From positions 190,845 through 254,844 of the forward strand of contig KE159605.1 in NCBI GenBank assembly GCA_000403295.2: 64,000 bases of DNA. The letters are read 5' to 3'. The DNA comes from Lachnospiraceae bacterium M18-1. GTDB taxonomy: Bacteria > Bacillota > Clostridia > Lachnospirales > Lachnospiraceae. The translations under genes and the position numbers were made by a program. The notes beneath the pieces were generated by a model. It had not been told where the DNA came from. It searched no databases and saw nothing but the letters and a program-made list of their open reading frames with translations. Shown here in pieces: positions 42,465 to 51,252 of the stretch; positions within the stretch are counted from its first letter, which is position 1, and each line of letters opens with the position of its first letter.

Positions 42465-44132
42465 ATGGAAAACGAAGTTGTATCGAAGAATTTTATAGAG
42501 CAGGAAATTGACAAGGACCTTGCGGAGGGCGTGTATGACAAGGTATGCACCCGATTTCCGCCGGAGCCCAACGGATATCTGCATATCGGACATGCCAAGT
42601 CCATACTGTTGAATTATGGGCTGGCACAAAAGTATCATGGAACCTTCAATATGCGGTTTGATGACACCAATCCCACAAAAGAGAAGGAGGAGTTCGTAGA
42701 TTCCATCATGGAGGATATCCGCTGGCTGGGAGCGGACTGGGAGGACCGGCTTTATTTCGCGTCAGATTATTTTGACCAGATGTATGAGTGTGCCGTCCGG
42801 CTGATCAAAAAAGGAAAAGCTTATGTCTGCGATTTGTCCGCGGAGGAGATCCGTGCATATCGGGGAACGCTGACAGAGGCCGGAAAAGACAGCCCTTACC
42901 GGGAACGTACAGTAGAAGAGAATCTGCGGCTTTTTGAGGAGATGCGCTCCGGGGCCTGCCGGGACGGGGAGAAGGTACTCCGGGCGAAGATTGACATGGC
43001 TTCTCCCAATATCAATATGCGTGACCCGGTGATCTACCGTGTGGCACATATGTCCCACCACAGGACCGGCGACAAATGGTGCATCTACCCGATGTATGAT
43101 TTCGCCCATCCTATCGAGGATGCCATTGAGGGAATCACCCATTCCATCTGTACGCTGGAATTTGAGGATCACCGCCCGCTGTACGACTGGGTTGTAAAGG
43201 AATGTGAATTTGAAAACCCGCCCCGCCAGATTGAGTTTGCGAAGCTTTATCTGACCAATGTGGTGACAGGAAAACGCTATATCAAAAAGCTGGTGGAGGA
43301 CGGCATTGTGGACGGATGGGATGATCCGCGTCTGGTGTCGATCGCGGCGCTGCGCAGACGCGGCTTTACACCGGAATCCATCAAGATGTTCATCGAAATG
43401 TGCGGGGTCTCCAAGGCACAGAGTTCTGTGGATTATGCTATGCTGGAATACTGCATCCGGGAAGATTTGAAGATGAAGAATGCCCGCATGATGGCGGTGC
43501 TCGATCCCATCAAACTGATCATAGACAACTATCCGGAGGGAGAAACGGAATTTTTGGATGTTCCCAACAATCTGGAAAATGAAGCGCTGGGTACAAGGAA
43601 GGTTCCGTTTTGCCGGGAACTGTACATTGAGCGTGACGACTTTATGGAGGAGCCGCCGAAAAAGTATTTCCGTCTCTTCCCGGGAAATGAAGTGCGCCTG
43701 ATGTCTGCATATTTTGTAAAATGCGAAAGCTTTGTGAAAGATGAAAACGGAAATGTGACCGAGGTCCACTGTACCTATGACCCGGAGACCAAAAGCGGCA
43801 GCGGATTTAACGGAAGAAAGGTAAAAGGGACGATCCACTGGGTGGCTGCGCCTTATGCAAAGAAAGCGGAAGTCCGTCTGTATGAGAATCTGGTGGACGA
43901 GGAAAAGGGGGTTTATAATAAGGAGGACGGATCCCTGAACCTGAATCCGCATTCCCTCACAATTTTGAAGAATTGTGTTGTAGAACCGGGATTTTCGGAA
44001 GCAAAACCGTATGACAGCTTCCAGTTTGTAAGAACCGGGTATTTCTGCATTGATGCGAAGGATTCCGTACCGGATGCTCTGATATTTAATCGGATCGTAT
44101 CTTTGAAGAGTTCTTTTAAGCTGCCAAAGTAA
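42465..44132 (+). CDS. glnS: glutaminyl-tRNA synthetase
   Basis: A 555-residue class I synthetase that charges tRNA-Gln directly. The HIGH motif is His40-Ile-Gly-His43 in [28 protein letters not shown] and the catalytic-domain [27 protein letters not shown] sequence follow. The KMSKS counterpart reads [11 protein letters not shown], a variant. The C-terminal half holds the two anticodon-binding beta-barrels. AGGAGG lies upstream of ATG 42465. Many Firmicutes use GatCAB instead of GlnRS, so its presence is informative, but gat genes are not in the window and both routes could coexist. Confidence 0.95.
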   Translation: MENEVVSKNFIEQEIDKDLAEGVYDKVCTRFPPEPNGYLHIGHAKSILLNYGLAQKYHGTFNMRFDDTNPTKEKEEFVDSIMEDIRWLGADWEDRLYFASDYFDQMYECAVRLIKKGKAYVCDLSAEEIRAYRGTLTEAGKDSPYRERTVEENLRLFEEMRSGACRDGEKVLRAKIDMASPNINMRDPVIYRVAHMSHHRTGDKWCIYPMYDFAHPIEDAIEGITHSICTLEFEDHRPLYDWVVKECEFENPPRQIEFAKLYLTNVVTGKRYIKKLVEDGIVDGWDDPRLVSIAALRRRGFTPESIKMFIEMCGVSKAQSSVDYAMLEYCIREDLKMKNARMMAVLDPIKLIIDNYPEGETEFLDVPNNLENEALGTRKVPFCRELYIERDDFMEEPPKKYFRLFPGNEVRLMSAYFVKCESFVKDENGNVTEVHCTYDPETKSGSGFNGRKVKGTIHWVAAPYAKKAEVRLYENLVDEEKGVYNKEDGSLNLNPHSLTILKNCVVEPGFSEAKPYDSFQFVRTGYFCIDAKDSVPDALIFNRIVSLKSSFKLPK

Positions 44133-44148
44133 ACCGGACGCCGGGCAG

Positions 44149-44192
44149 CCGAAGTCTCTACTTATGGGTAGAGATGCCGGCTTTCGGTTTTT
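44149..44192 (+). terminator. glnS terminator
   Basis: An inner stem TCTCTAC/GTAGAGA (44155-44161 and 44168-44174) lies within an outer CCGAA/TTCGG pairing, followed by TTTTTC. Confidence 0.75.
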
Positions 44193-44224
44193 CGTATCAT
44201 CCATGGGAAGGGAGGGCCTTTGCG

Positions 44225-45697
44225 ATGAATGATCTGGCGATCAGTCTGGATGGAAAGTCGAAGACTCCGCTGTATGAACAGATCTACAGTTATATCAAGC
44301 ATGAAATCCAGACCGGAGGAATCAAAAGCGGGGATAAGCTGCCTTCCACCCGTGCGCTCTGCCGGTATCTGGAGGTCAGCAGGAGTACGGTGGAGCTTGC
44401 CTATGAGCAGCTCATATCCGAGGGCTATGTGGAGTCGGAAGCCTGCCGGGGTTTTTTTGCTGCGGACGTGGAGGGCTTATATCAGCTGGAACGTCCCATG
44501 CCTGTGCATCCAGACGGAGACGGACAAAAAGAAGACTCCTTTCCCTATGACTTTACGCCAAACGGAGTGGATCTGAACAGCTTTCCCTATAATGCCTGGC
44601 GGAAGCTTTCCAGGGAAAGCCTGCTGGATGACCAGGCGGAGCTGTTTCGGCTGGGAAGTCCACAGGGGGAATACGGGCTGCGCAGCGCCATCTGCAGCTA
44701 TCTCCATCAGGCACGCGGAGTCAACTGCGGACCAGAGCAGATTATCATCGGGGCCGGCAATGACTACCTGCTGATGCTGCTTGCAACGGTGATCGGGCAG
44801 GACCATAAAGTGGCCTTCGAAAATCCCACATACCGGCAGGCATACCGCTTGTTTGAGAACTTATCTTTCCGAATCTGTACGGTGGATATGGATGAAAAGG
44901 GTATGGATGCACAAAAGCTGGAAGAGTCCGGCGCGGACATTGCATTTGTCATGCCTTCCCACCAATATCCGCTGGGGATCGTAATGCCGATCAGACGACG
45001 CATGGAGCTGCTGCGCTGGGCGGGAAAAAAGGACGGACGATATATCATTGAGGATGACTATGACAGCGAGTTCCGGTATAAGGGAAAACCGATTCCTGCC
45101 CTCCAGGGGTATGACAGCCGGGAGAAGGTGATCTATATCGGGACCTTTTCCAAAGCCATCGCACCTGCCATCCGTATGAGTTACCTGGTCCTGCCACGTC
45201 CTCTTTTAAAATGCTATCGAGAGAGGAGCGGTTTTTTTAATTCCACAGTATCCAAGGTGGATCAGCTGATTCTGAAAAAATTCATTGAGAACGGATATTT
45301 TGAGCGGCATCTGAATAAGACCCGGGCGTTGTATAAGAGCAGACATGATACGCTCCTTTCCTGCTTAAAGAGCAGGCTTTGCCGGATTGGAGGAGACGCG
45401 CGGCAGGGGATCTGTCCGGGAAATGCCTGCAAAAATGGAGAACCTTTGTTTCGGATTTCCGGGGAGCATGCAGGAGTCCATCTTCTGCTCTATGTACTGA
45501 ACGGCATGACCGAGGAGGAACTGATCAGGCGGGCGCAAAAAAGAGGAGTCCGGGTGTACGGGCTTTCCGAATATGATGTAGAGCCGAGGCCAGATGCGCC
45601 TGCCACGATCCTGCTGGGCTATGCCAATATGAGTGAGGAAAAGATTGTGGAGGCTGTGCAGATTCTGGAAGAAGTGTGGATACAGTTCACTGCCTAA
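44225..45697 (+). CDS. MocR-type regulator: GntR wHTH fused to aminotransferase domain
   Basis: A 490-residue transcription factor. The GntR winged helix covers about residues 10-80 (LYEQIYSYIKHEIQTGGI, GDKLPSTRALCRYLEVSRSTVELAYEQL). A long linker leads to a class I aminotransferase-like domain with FPYNAWRKL near 125, a PLP lysine at residue 310 in GTFSKAIAPAIRMSYL, and SDYDSEFRYKG-like region (EDDYDSEFRYKG). Family members such as PdxR and GabR use PLP or amino compounds as signals. GGGAGGG precedes ATG 44225. No vitamin B6 or transport gene is adjacent, so the target is unknown. It ends beside repeat copy C. Confidence 0.9.
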   Translation: MNDLAISLDGKSKTPLYEQIYSYIKHEIQTGGIKSGDKLPSTRALCRYLEVSRSTVELAYEQLISEGYVESEACRGFFAADVEGLYQLERPMPVHPDGDGQKEDSFPYDFTPNGVDLNSFPYNAWRKLSRESLLDDQAELFRLGSPQGEYGLRSAICSYLHQARGVNCGPEQIIIGAGNDYLLMLLATVIGQDHKVAFENPTYRQAYRLFENLSFRICTVDMDEKGMDAQKLEESGADIAFVMPSHQYPLGIVMPIRRRMELLRWAGKKDGRYIIEDDYDSEFRYKGKPIPALQGYDSREKVIYIGTFSKAIAPAIRMSYLVLPRPLLKCYRERSGFFNSTVSKVDQLILKKFIENGYFERHLNKTRALYKSRHDTLLSCLKSRLCRIGGDARQGICPGNACKNGEPLFRISGEHAGVHLLLYVLNGMTEEELIRRAQKRGVRVYGLSEYDVEPRPDAPATILLGYANMSEEKIVEAVQILEEVWIQFTA

Positions 45698-45703
45698 CCG
45701 GCC

Positions 45704-45879
45704 GTGAACAGTAACCCTCGGGTTACTGTTCACTCCTGGACCGTGCACTACGCTGCACGGTCACAGGCAGTACAGTTCTGGGGCTGGAATCCGGCCTCTT
45801 GCCGTAAGGCAACTTTCAATAGGCCGGATTCGTTGCTGTGAGCACCCGTCGAGGGTGTGAACAGTAACACCCTCGACGG
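45704..45879. repeat. hairpin-rich intergenic repeat, family 1, copy C
   Basis: It opens with a perfect 30-bp palindrome, 45704-45733 (GTGAACAGTAACCC, TC, GGGTTACTGTTCAC). Then come stems GACCGTGCA/TGCACGGTC and GAATCCGGCCT/AGGCCGGATTC with an inner TTGCC/GGCAA. The right end GTGTGAACAGTAAC (45855-45868) is the loop of a stem CCGTCGAGGGTG/CACCCTCGACGG. It occupies most of the 284-bp gap 45698-45981 between the MocR gene and the acidic membrane protein gene. Confidence 0.85.
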
Positions 45880-45981
45880 GCCCATAAAAAGATTCTCATG
45901 AAAAAATATTGTAATTATGATTAAAAAGTATTAGAATAGTAAATGATTTAGTCACGGTAGGGAAGAAAGGAGACTTCTGTT

Positions 45982-46332
45982 TTGAAAAAGAATTTTAAAT
46001 GGCTGACAGTTCTTGCTGTTATGGGGACCGTAATCGGTCTGATAATTGCGTATGTTATGCGGAAGAACAATGAGATATCTGATTTTGATGAGGACGATTT
46101 TGACGATGAGGATGATTTTGACCTGGACGGGGATTTAAAGCCTGTTTCCGAGCGGGAATATGTTCCGCTGAATAAAGCGGCCGACATCGCGGCACGCAGG
46201 GCGGAGATGGAATCAGAAGAGGACGAGGCCCGGGATACAGTTTCCGAAGAGACGGAAAAGCCTGCGGCAGAAGAGTTAAAAGACCAGGAAGAAGCGGCGG
46301 AAGAGGATGCTTCCGGGAAGGTACAGATCTGA
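45982..46332 (+). CDS. hypothetical acidic membrane-anchored protein
   Basis: A 116-residue protein not recognised by name. A short basic start (MKKNFKW) is followed by one membrane helix (about residues 8-26) and a very acidic tail: DFDEDDFDDEDDFDLDGD near 34-51 and many Glu residues to the end. The start is TTG 45982, eight bases after AAAGGAGA. The highly charged tail is unlikely to fold alone and could bind metal ions or basic partners. It is followed at 46423 by the cardiolipin synthase gene, possibly in one transcript; function unknown. Confidence 0.65.
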   Translation: MKKNFKWLTVLAVMGTVIGLIIAYVMRKNNEISDFDEDDFDDEDDFDLDGDLKPVSEREYVPLNKAADIAARRAEMESEEDEARDTVSEETEKPAAEELKDQEEAAEEDASGKVQI

Positions 46333-46422
46333 CATGCTTGATAAGATCCCTGAGAGCCTTTGCTCCAAGGGATTTTATCTATTTTTAGAGAAGCTCTGCT
46401 GTTAGAAATGAAAGGATGTTTT

Positions 46423-47994
46423 ATGGAGTACAATATTGCCGTAAAGGCAGGGAAAAAAGCAAAAAAAGGGGTGCTGCGCATTATATTCAGCCGGACCGCA
46501 CTGATCCTGCTGCTGATCCTGCTGCAGCTGGCAACCTTTGGCGGACTGCTCACGATCCTGAGAGACTATATGGTCTATGTCTATGGCGTGACGCTGGTGA
46601 TACAGGCAGGTGTGATCATCTATATCATGAATGAGCAGACCTGTCCTGAGTTCAGCCGGACTTGGATTCTTCTGATCCTGATCTTTCCGGTGTTCGGATG
46701 TGCCTTTTATGTCTATGCAAAGATGGAACTGGGCACCCATTTTGTAGGAGAGCAGTTGAAAAAACGGCAGATGGAGACTTGGCCGTATCTGAACCAGAAA
46801 AAGAGTATCCTGGAGGAACTGCGTTCCAGCAAGCCGGCCAATGCTAATCTGGCCCACTATATGAACCGGTCTCTTCACTTTCCGGTATACCGCAATACAA
46901 AGGCGACTTATTTCAGCTGCGGGGAGGAAAAATTTTCGGCTCTGATCGAAGAGCTAAAGCAGGCGAAGAAGTTTATCTTCCTTGAGTATTTTATTGTGGC
47001 CGAAGGTTATATGTGGGGCTCCATCCTGAATGTTCTGAAGGAAAAAGCGGCACAGGGCCTTGATGTGCGGTTTATGTATGACGGTATGTGCAGCATCTCG
47101 CTTCTTCCCTATAATTATCCGAAGATCATCGAAAAATATGGAATCCGCTGCAAGATGTTCAGCCCCATCCGTCCGGTGCTCACCACCGCGCAGAATAACC
47201 GGGATCACAGGAAAATCTGTGTCATTGACGGAAAAGTTGGGTTTACAGGAGGAATCAACCTGGGAGACGAGTACATCAACCGGCAGGAGCGGTTCGGCTA
47301 CTGGAAGGATACCGCGGTCATGCTGAAAGGGGACGCGGTGCAGAGCCTGACTATGCTGTTTCTGCAGATGTGGAATGTGACGGAGCGCAAGCCGGAGCAT
47401 TACGGACGGTATCTCACGAAGCCGGCAGGGGAGCTCAGGCGGGAACTGGGGTTTGTGATGCCTTACGGAGACAGTCCCTTTGACCATGAGGATGTGGGGG
47501 AAGAAGTGTACTGCCATATCCTGAACCATGCCAAAAAGTATGTACATATCATGACTCCGTATCTGATCCTGGACAGCCAGATGATGGATGCACTCTGCCG
47601 GGCGGCAAAGAGCGGGATTGATGTGAAGATCATCATGCCGGGTATTCCGGATAAGAAGTATGCGTTTGCTCTGGCAAAGACATATTATAAAGAGTTGATC
47701 AAGGCCGGGGTGAAGATTTATGAATTTACACCCGGGTTCGTGCATGCGAAAATCTTCGTATCTGACAACGATACGGCGACCATCGGGACGATCAATCTGG
47801 ATTACCGGAGCCTGTATCTGCATTTTGAGTGTGGGGTCTTTCTCTACAATAACCCGGTGGTGTGGGATGTGGAGCAGGATTTCCAGAATACGCTGAAGCA
47901 ATGCCGCAGGATATCTGTGGCAGATTTAAAGAAGATTGGTCTCGGAATGAGTATCATGGGCAGGAGCCTGCGGATGATCGCACCGTTGATGTAG
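46423..47994 (+). CDS. cls: cardiolipin synthase (phospholipase D type)
   Basis: A 523-residue membrane enzyme that joins two phosphatidylglycerols. Two or three N-terminal hydrophobic helices (about 18-95) lead to two PLD domains with HxKxxxxD motifs: HRKICVIDGKVGFTGGINLGDEY near residue 265 and HAKIFVSDNDTATIGTINLDYRS near residue 445. AAAGGA precedes ATG 46423; an in-frame ATG at 46360 lacks a site. Length agrees with Bacillus Cls. Both active-site motifs are intact. Confidence 0.94.
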   Translation: MEYNIAVKAGKKAKKGVLRIIFSRTALILLLILLQLATFGGLLTILRDYMVYVYGVTLVIQAGVIIYIMNEQTCPEFSRTWILLILIFPVFGCAFYVYAKMELGTHFVGEQLKKRQMETWPYLNQKKSILEELRSSKPANANLAHYMNRSLHFPVYRNTKATYFSCGEEKFSALIEELKQAKKFIFLEYFIVAEGYMWGSILNVLKEKAAQGLDVRFMYDGMCSISLLPYNYPKIIEKYGIRCKMFSPIRPVLTTAQNNRDHRKICVIDGKVGFTGGINLGDEYINRQERFGYWKDTAVMLKGDAVQSLTMLFLQMWNVTERKPEHYGRYLTKPAGELRRELGFVMPYGDSPFDHEDVGEEVYCHILNHAKKYVHIMTPYLILDSQMMDALCRAAKSGIDVKIIMPGIPDKKYAFALAKTYYKELIKAGVKIYEFTPGFVHAKIFVSDNDTATIGTINLDYRSLYLHFECGVFLYNNPVVWDVEQDFQNTLKQCRRISVADLKKIGLGMSIMGRSLRMIAPLM

Positions 47995-48117
47995 GGGCGA
48001 AAATGTCTCAGAGTCTTCTGTGCGCGCAGACGGTCCGGCAGCTGCTTCTTTGTCAGGGGCATATGGACGTTTCCGCCTGATGGAATCAGGAAAGGGCAGA
48101 CTTTTTATAAAAAATAT

Positions 48118-48146
48118 TTTACAGAACGGGGAATTTATAGTATAAT
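48118..48146 (+). promoter_or_regulatory. purA promoter
   Basis: TTTACA at 48118-48123 and a perfect TATAAT at 48141-48146, spaced 17 bp. It lies within the 378-bp gap 47995-48372, whose first part holds a small CCTGA/TCAGG hairpin after cls and otherwise nothing I can name. Confidence 0.75.
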
Positions 48147-48152
48147 GCTTAC

Positions 48153-48372
48153 GGCGCTTTGGAAAGAGCGCAGTGATAAATCCCGCAGTGTGCAGGAAAA
48201 GTTATCTGCTGACAGCTTTTCTGTATCGAAAGCGGGAAATCAGTGTAGTGAAAGTATTATCATAAAAATGATACGTAAACTGCCCGCATTTCAAATCTGT
48301 TTCGCAGATGGCGGGCAAGCATGCAATCAGTCTGCTTTAGCAGATTGGCTACAATTGGCAGGAGGGTTTGAA
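48153..48372 (+). other. long structured leader of purA (unassigned RNA)
   Basis: About 220 bases lie between the promoter and the purA start. They contain five candidate stems: GCGCT/AGCGC (48154-48171); TCCCGC/GCGGGA (48181-48186 and 48232-48237) enclosing AAAAG/CTTTT; TATCAT/ATGATA (48258-48273); GCCCGC/GCGGGC (48282-48316) enclosing AATCTG/CAGAT; and TCTGC/GCAGA close to the ribosome site. It does not fit the purine riboswitch pattern and has no T-tract, so the mechanism is unclear. The structured part could also contain a small unrecognised RNA. Confidence 0.5.
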
Positions 48373-49647
48373 ATGGTTAAAGCAGTAGTTGGAGCAAACT
48401 GGGGCGATGAAGGCAAAGGCAAGATCACAGATATGCTTGGGAAGGAATCGGATATCATTGTCCGTTTTCAGGGAGGTGCCAATGCAGGTCATACGATCGT
48501 GAATGATTACGGGAAGTTTGCGTTGCATACTCTGCCGTCAGGTGTATTTTACAGCCATACAACGAGTGTGATCGGAAATGGGGTCGCACTGGATATCCCC
48601 AGGCTGTGTGAGGAGATACAGTCTGTCGTGGACCGGGGAGTGCCGTTTCCGAAGATTCTGGTATCTGACCGGGCGCAGATTGTGATGTCCTATCATAAGC
48701 TGTTCGATGCATATGAGGAAGAACGTCTCGGCGGAAAGTCATTTGGCTCAACCAAGTCAGGAATCGCCCCCTTCTATTCTGATAAATTCGCGAAGATCGG
48801 CTTCCAGGTCAGCGAGCTCTACGATGACGCGCTGTTGAAGGAAAAGTCCGCGCGTGTGGCGGAACAGAAAAATGTGTTTCTGGAACATCTGTATCACAAA
48901 CCTCTGATCGATCCGAATATGTTATATCAGGAATTGATGGAATATAAAGAGATGATCGACCCATATGTAGGCGATGTATCCTTGTTCCTGCACAATGCGC
49001 TGAAGGATGGGAAGAATATCCTCCTGGAAGGGCAGCTGGGTTCGTTAAAGGATCCGGACCATGGAATTTATCCAATGGTCACATCTTCTTCTACACTGGC
49101 AGCATACGGTGCCATCGGTGCGGGGATTCCGCCCTATGAGATCAAGCAGATCATCACGGTGTGTAAGGCATACTCCAGCGCGGTAGGAGCCGGCGCATTT
49201 GTCAGCGAATTGTTTGGTGACGAGGCGGAAGAGCTCAGAAGACGAGGCGGAGACGGCGGAGAGTATGGCGCGACCACAGGCCGCCCCAGAAGGGTAGGGT
49301 GGTTTGACTGTGTGGCCTCCAAATACGGATGCAGGATGCAGGGGACGACAGATGTAGCATTTACGGTGCTGGACGTGCTGGGCTACCTGGACGAGATTCC
49401 GGTCTGCGTGGGCTATGAGATCAACGGCAAGGTGACGACAGATTTCCCGGTGACGCATCTGCTGGACGAGGCAAAGCCGGTGCTGAAAAAGCTTCCGGGA
49501 TGGAAATGCGATATCCGGGGCATCAAAACCTATGCGGAGCTCCCGGAGAACTGCAGAAAATATATTGAATTTGTAGAGGAACAGATTGGATATCCGATCC
49601 GCATGGTCAGCAATGGCCCGGGGAGAGAGGATATTATATACAGATAG
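48373..49647 (+). CDS. purA: adenylosuccinate synthetase
   Basis: A 424-residue enzyme that makes adenylosuccinate from IMP, aspartate and GTP, the first step from IMP to AMP. It opens VKAVVGANWGDEGKGKITDML (P-loop), followed by VRFQGGANAGHTI, SFGSTKSGIAPFYSDK and RGGDGGEYGATTGRPRRVGWFD (GTP/aspartate site). ATG 48373 follows AGGAGGG; the frame is open far upstream through the leader, but those codons are not coding. The regulatory leader suggests control in response to purine state. Confidence 0.97.
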   Translation: MVKAVVGANWGDEGKGKITDMLGKESDIIVRFQGGANAGHTIVNDYGKFALHTLPSGVFYSHTTSVIGNGVALDIPRLCEEIQSVVDRGVPFPKILVSDRAQIVMSYHKLFDAYEEERLGGKSFGSTKSGIAPFYSDKFAKIGFQVSELYDDALLKEKSARVAEQKNVFLEHLYHKPLIDPNMLYQELMEYKEMIDPYVGDVSLFLHNALKDGKNILLEGQLGSLKDPDHGIYPMVTSSSTLAAYGAIGAGIPPYEIKQIITVCKAYSSAVGAGAFVSELFGDEAEELRRRGGDGGEYGATTGRPRRVGWFDCVASKYGCRMQGTTDVAFTVLDVLGYLDEIPVCVGYEINGKVTTDFPVTHLLDEAKPVLKKLPGWKCDIRGIKTYAELPENCRKYIEFVEEQIGYPIRMVSNGPGREDIIYR

Positions 49648-49709
49648 GGTATCGTAAAAGGATTCCTGTGCTGCAGCAGTCTTAAAGTCTGCGGGGCGGG
49701 TGCTTTTCG

Positions 49710-49760
49710 GGCCGGGCGGACATTCCAGCAGGAAGGATGTGCGTCCGGCCTTTTTATATG
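49710..49760 (+). terminator. purA terminator
   Basis: GGCCGGGCGGAC (about 49710-49721) pairs with GTCCGGCC (49743-49750) with a G bulge, enclosing ATTCC/GGAAGGAT, followed by TTTTTAT. Confidence 0.75.
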
Positions 49761-49988
49761 TTTCCGAATAAGGAACTGTGAATAGGCACTTGTACAAAGG
49801 AGTGCAGGTATTCTGATGGAAAAACAATACATATGTTTTGTTAAGAATTGTTAGAGAAATTTAAGAATTGAGTCACGTGCTTGTCACATTTGACTGTTAT
49901 GGTTGTATAGAACTTGAAAAAAAGGAATATTTGAGAGGTGAGGGCATATAATAGTAAAGCTGGGGTTTATGCGCACAGGAGGTAATTT
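49761..49988 (+). other. AT-rich gap before the small hydrophilic gene
   Basis: Part of the 341-bp gap 49648-49988. It is AT-rich with two possible -10 boxes (TATAGA near 49906 and TATAAT at about 49948) and no clear -35. No gene or stem of note is seen. Confidence 0.3.
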
Positions 49989-50210
49989 ATGCAGCAGACA
50001 ATGAATAAAAATTTGGAGGATACCATGATAACGATGGAAGAGTATTTAAGAAAACGGAACGTGATCAAAGGAAGAGAATCGGACGAGAAGGAGCGCGGGA
50101 AGGATCTACATAGCAGAGGCAGAAAGGAACCAAAAGGGGAGGAGGCCGGCAAAGGGAATAACGGACAGTGGTATTCCATGCTGGCGCTGGCAGAGCTGAT
50201 GCTGATCTGA
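49989..50210 (+). CDS. small hydrophilic protein, unknown function
   Basis: A 73-residue, strongly charged protein (many Glu, Lys, Arg) with a hydrophobic last 13 residues (MLALAELMLI). A strong AGGAGG lies seven bases before ATG 49989, which argues that it is translated. It ends one base before the 3' end of the convergent gene at 50211, so their transcripts overlap at the tail and could pair. No homologue is recalled. Confidence 0.55.
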   Translation: MQQTMNKNLEDTMITMEEYLRKRNVIKGRESDEKERGKDLHSRGRKEPKGEEAGKGNNGQWYSMLALAELMLI

Positions 50211-50420
50211 TCAGTATTCATCATCATCCCGGTGATTGAGCCGTGCAAAAAGAATACAGGCATACAGAAGTACAGGCAGAAGAATCGTAGCAGCTACGGA
50301 TATTTTCAGCAGGTCAAAGAACAGCGGGCTGTCTGACAGAGCAAAGATCAGAGTGGAAATATACAGGGCGGCTAACAAAACAGCTCCGAGCAGGGCAAGA
50401 ATTTGCTTTACATGTTTCAT
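50211..50420 (-). CDS. small two-helix membrane protein
   Basis: A 69-residue protein with two hydrophobic helices (about residues 6-28 and 38-60) separated by SDSPLFFDLLK, ending in the charged RLNHRDDDEY. I recall close relatives in many Lachnospiraceae genomes, all without assigned function. AAAGGAG lies ten bases upstream of ATG 50420, and a good promoter (TTGAAG, 17 bp, TATAAT; complement of 50493-50521) lies 73 bp upstream. It faces the small hydrophilic gene tail to tail. It could be a small regulatory membrane peptide. Confidence 0.7.
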   Translation of the reverse strand: MKHVKQILALLGAVLLAALYISTLIFALSDSPLFFDLLKISVAATILLPVLLYACILFARLNHRDDDEY

Positions 50421-50492
50421 ATGGGAAATTCTCCTTTACAGATTTTTGGGCAGCAAAAAAGCTGGCAGCAATCGGGTTACGATATAGTTTGA

Positions 50493-50521
50493 ATTATATC
50501 TGAATTTACAGGAAACTTCAA
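50493..50521 (-). promoter_or_regulatory. promoter of the small membrane protein gene
   Basis: On the minus strand, TTGAAG (complement of 50516-50521) and TATAAT (complement of 50493-50498) are 17 bp apart. Confidence 0.65.
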
Positions 50522-50581
50522 TCAGAAAATAAAAAGGGCATGCCGGTGCCATTTATTATGCATATAGATTAAAAATAAGAG

Positions 50582-50610
50582 TTTACGTAAGAATAAAATT
50601 AGTATATAAT
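50582..50610 (+). promoter_or_regulatory. promoter of the SEC-C gene
   Basis: TTTACG at 50582-50587 and TATAAT at 50605-50610, spaced 17 bp, 40 bp before the SEC-C protein start. Confidence 0.65.
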
Positions 50611-50649
50611 GATTAGGCGATTTATTTTAAGACGAAGGAGTTAAATACG

Positions 50650-51165
50650 ATGAGCGATAAGAGTTTACTGGAACAATGGCGGGAGATGGCATATGACCAG
50701 AAGAAGACGAGAGAGCAGCTGAAAAGCCTGTGGGATGCATATTTTCTGGTGGAAAAGGGAGTTTATGAACAGCTTTTGTCCGAGCCGGATGTGGAAGTAA
50801 AGGGAACGGTTAAGGAACTGGCTGAAAAATATAACATGGATGTTATGACTATGGTCGGTTTTTTGGACGGCATCAATGACAGCCTGAAAGAGGCGAATCC
50901 GATCGAGACCATGGAGGAGGATACAGAGGTCAGCCTGGCTTTTGATAAAGAGAAGCTGTATAAGAATATGGTGGACGCAAGGGCGGATTGGCTCTATGAG
51001 CTGCCCCAGTGGAATGACATCTATGATGAAGAGACGAGAAAACGTCTCTTTCTGGAGCAGAGAAAGTCCGGAACTATCCGCAAGGAAAAGAAGATCGGCC
51101 GAAATGACCCGTGTCCCTGCGGAAGCGGTAAAAAATACAAAAAGTGCTGCGGAAGAAATCTTTAA
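50650..51165 (+). CDS. SEC-C metal-binding domain protein
   Basis: A 171-residue protein with a C-terminal SEC-C zinc motif of the kind found at the end of Sec[19 protein letters not shown], three Cys plus Cys/His ligands. The N-terminal 140 residues are helical, rich in Glu/Lys and aromatic residues ([37 protein letters not shown]) and not matched to a known domain. It is widespread in Clostridia and often annotated as a SEC-C or DUF1186-like protein. GAAGGAG precedes ATG 50650. Function unknown; SecA-like domains bind ribosome or SecB. Confidence 0.85.
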   Translation: MSDKSLLEQWREMAYDQKKTREQLKSLWDAYFLVEKGVYEQLLSEPDVEVKGTVKELAEKYNMDVMTMVGFLDGINDSLKEANPIETMEEDTEVSLAFDKEKLYKNMVDARADWLYELPQWNDIYDEETRKRLFLEQRKSGTIRKEKKIGRNDPCPCGSGKKYKKCCGRNL

Positions 51166-51252
51166 GAACAGCAGGATAATAACGACCTATAAAGAATATA
51201 ACATAGAAAAACGGGCATAATGATAGTGATTTAAAGACAAGGAGGAATCATT

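Noticed and set aside
42762..44204. 480-residue open frame antisense to glnS
   Set aside because: It is a codon-bias shadow: no ribosome site or family sequence, and glnS on the other strand is certain.
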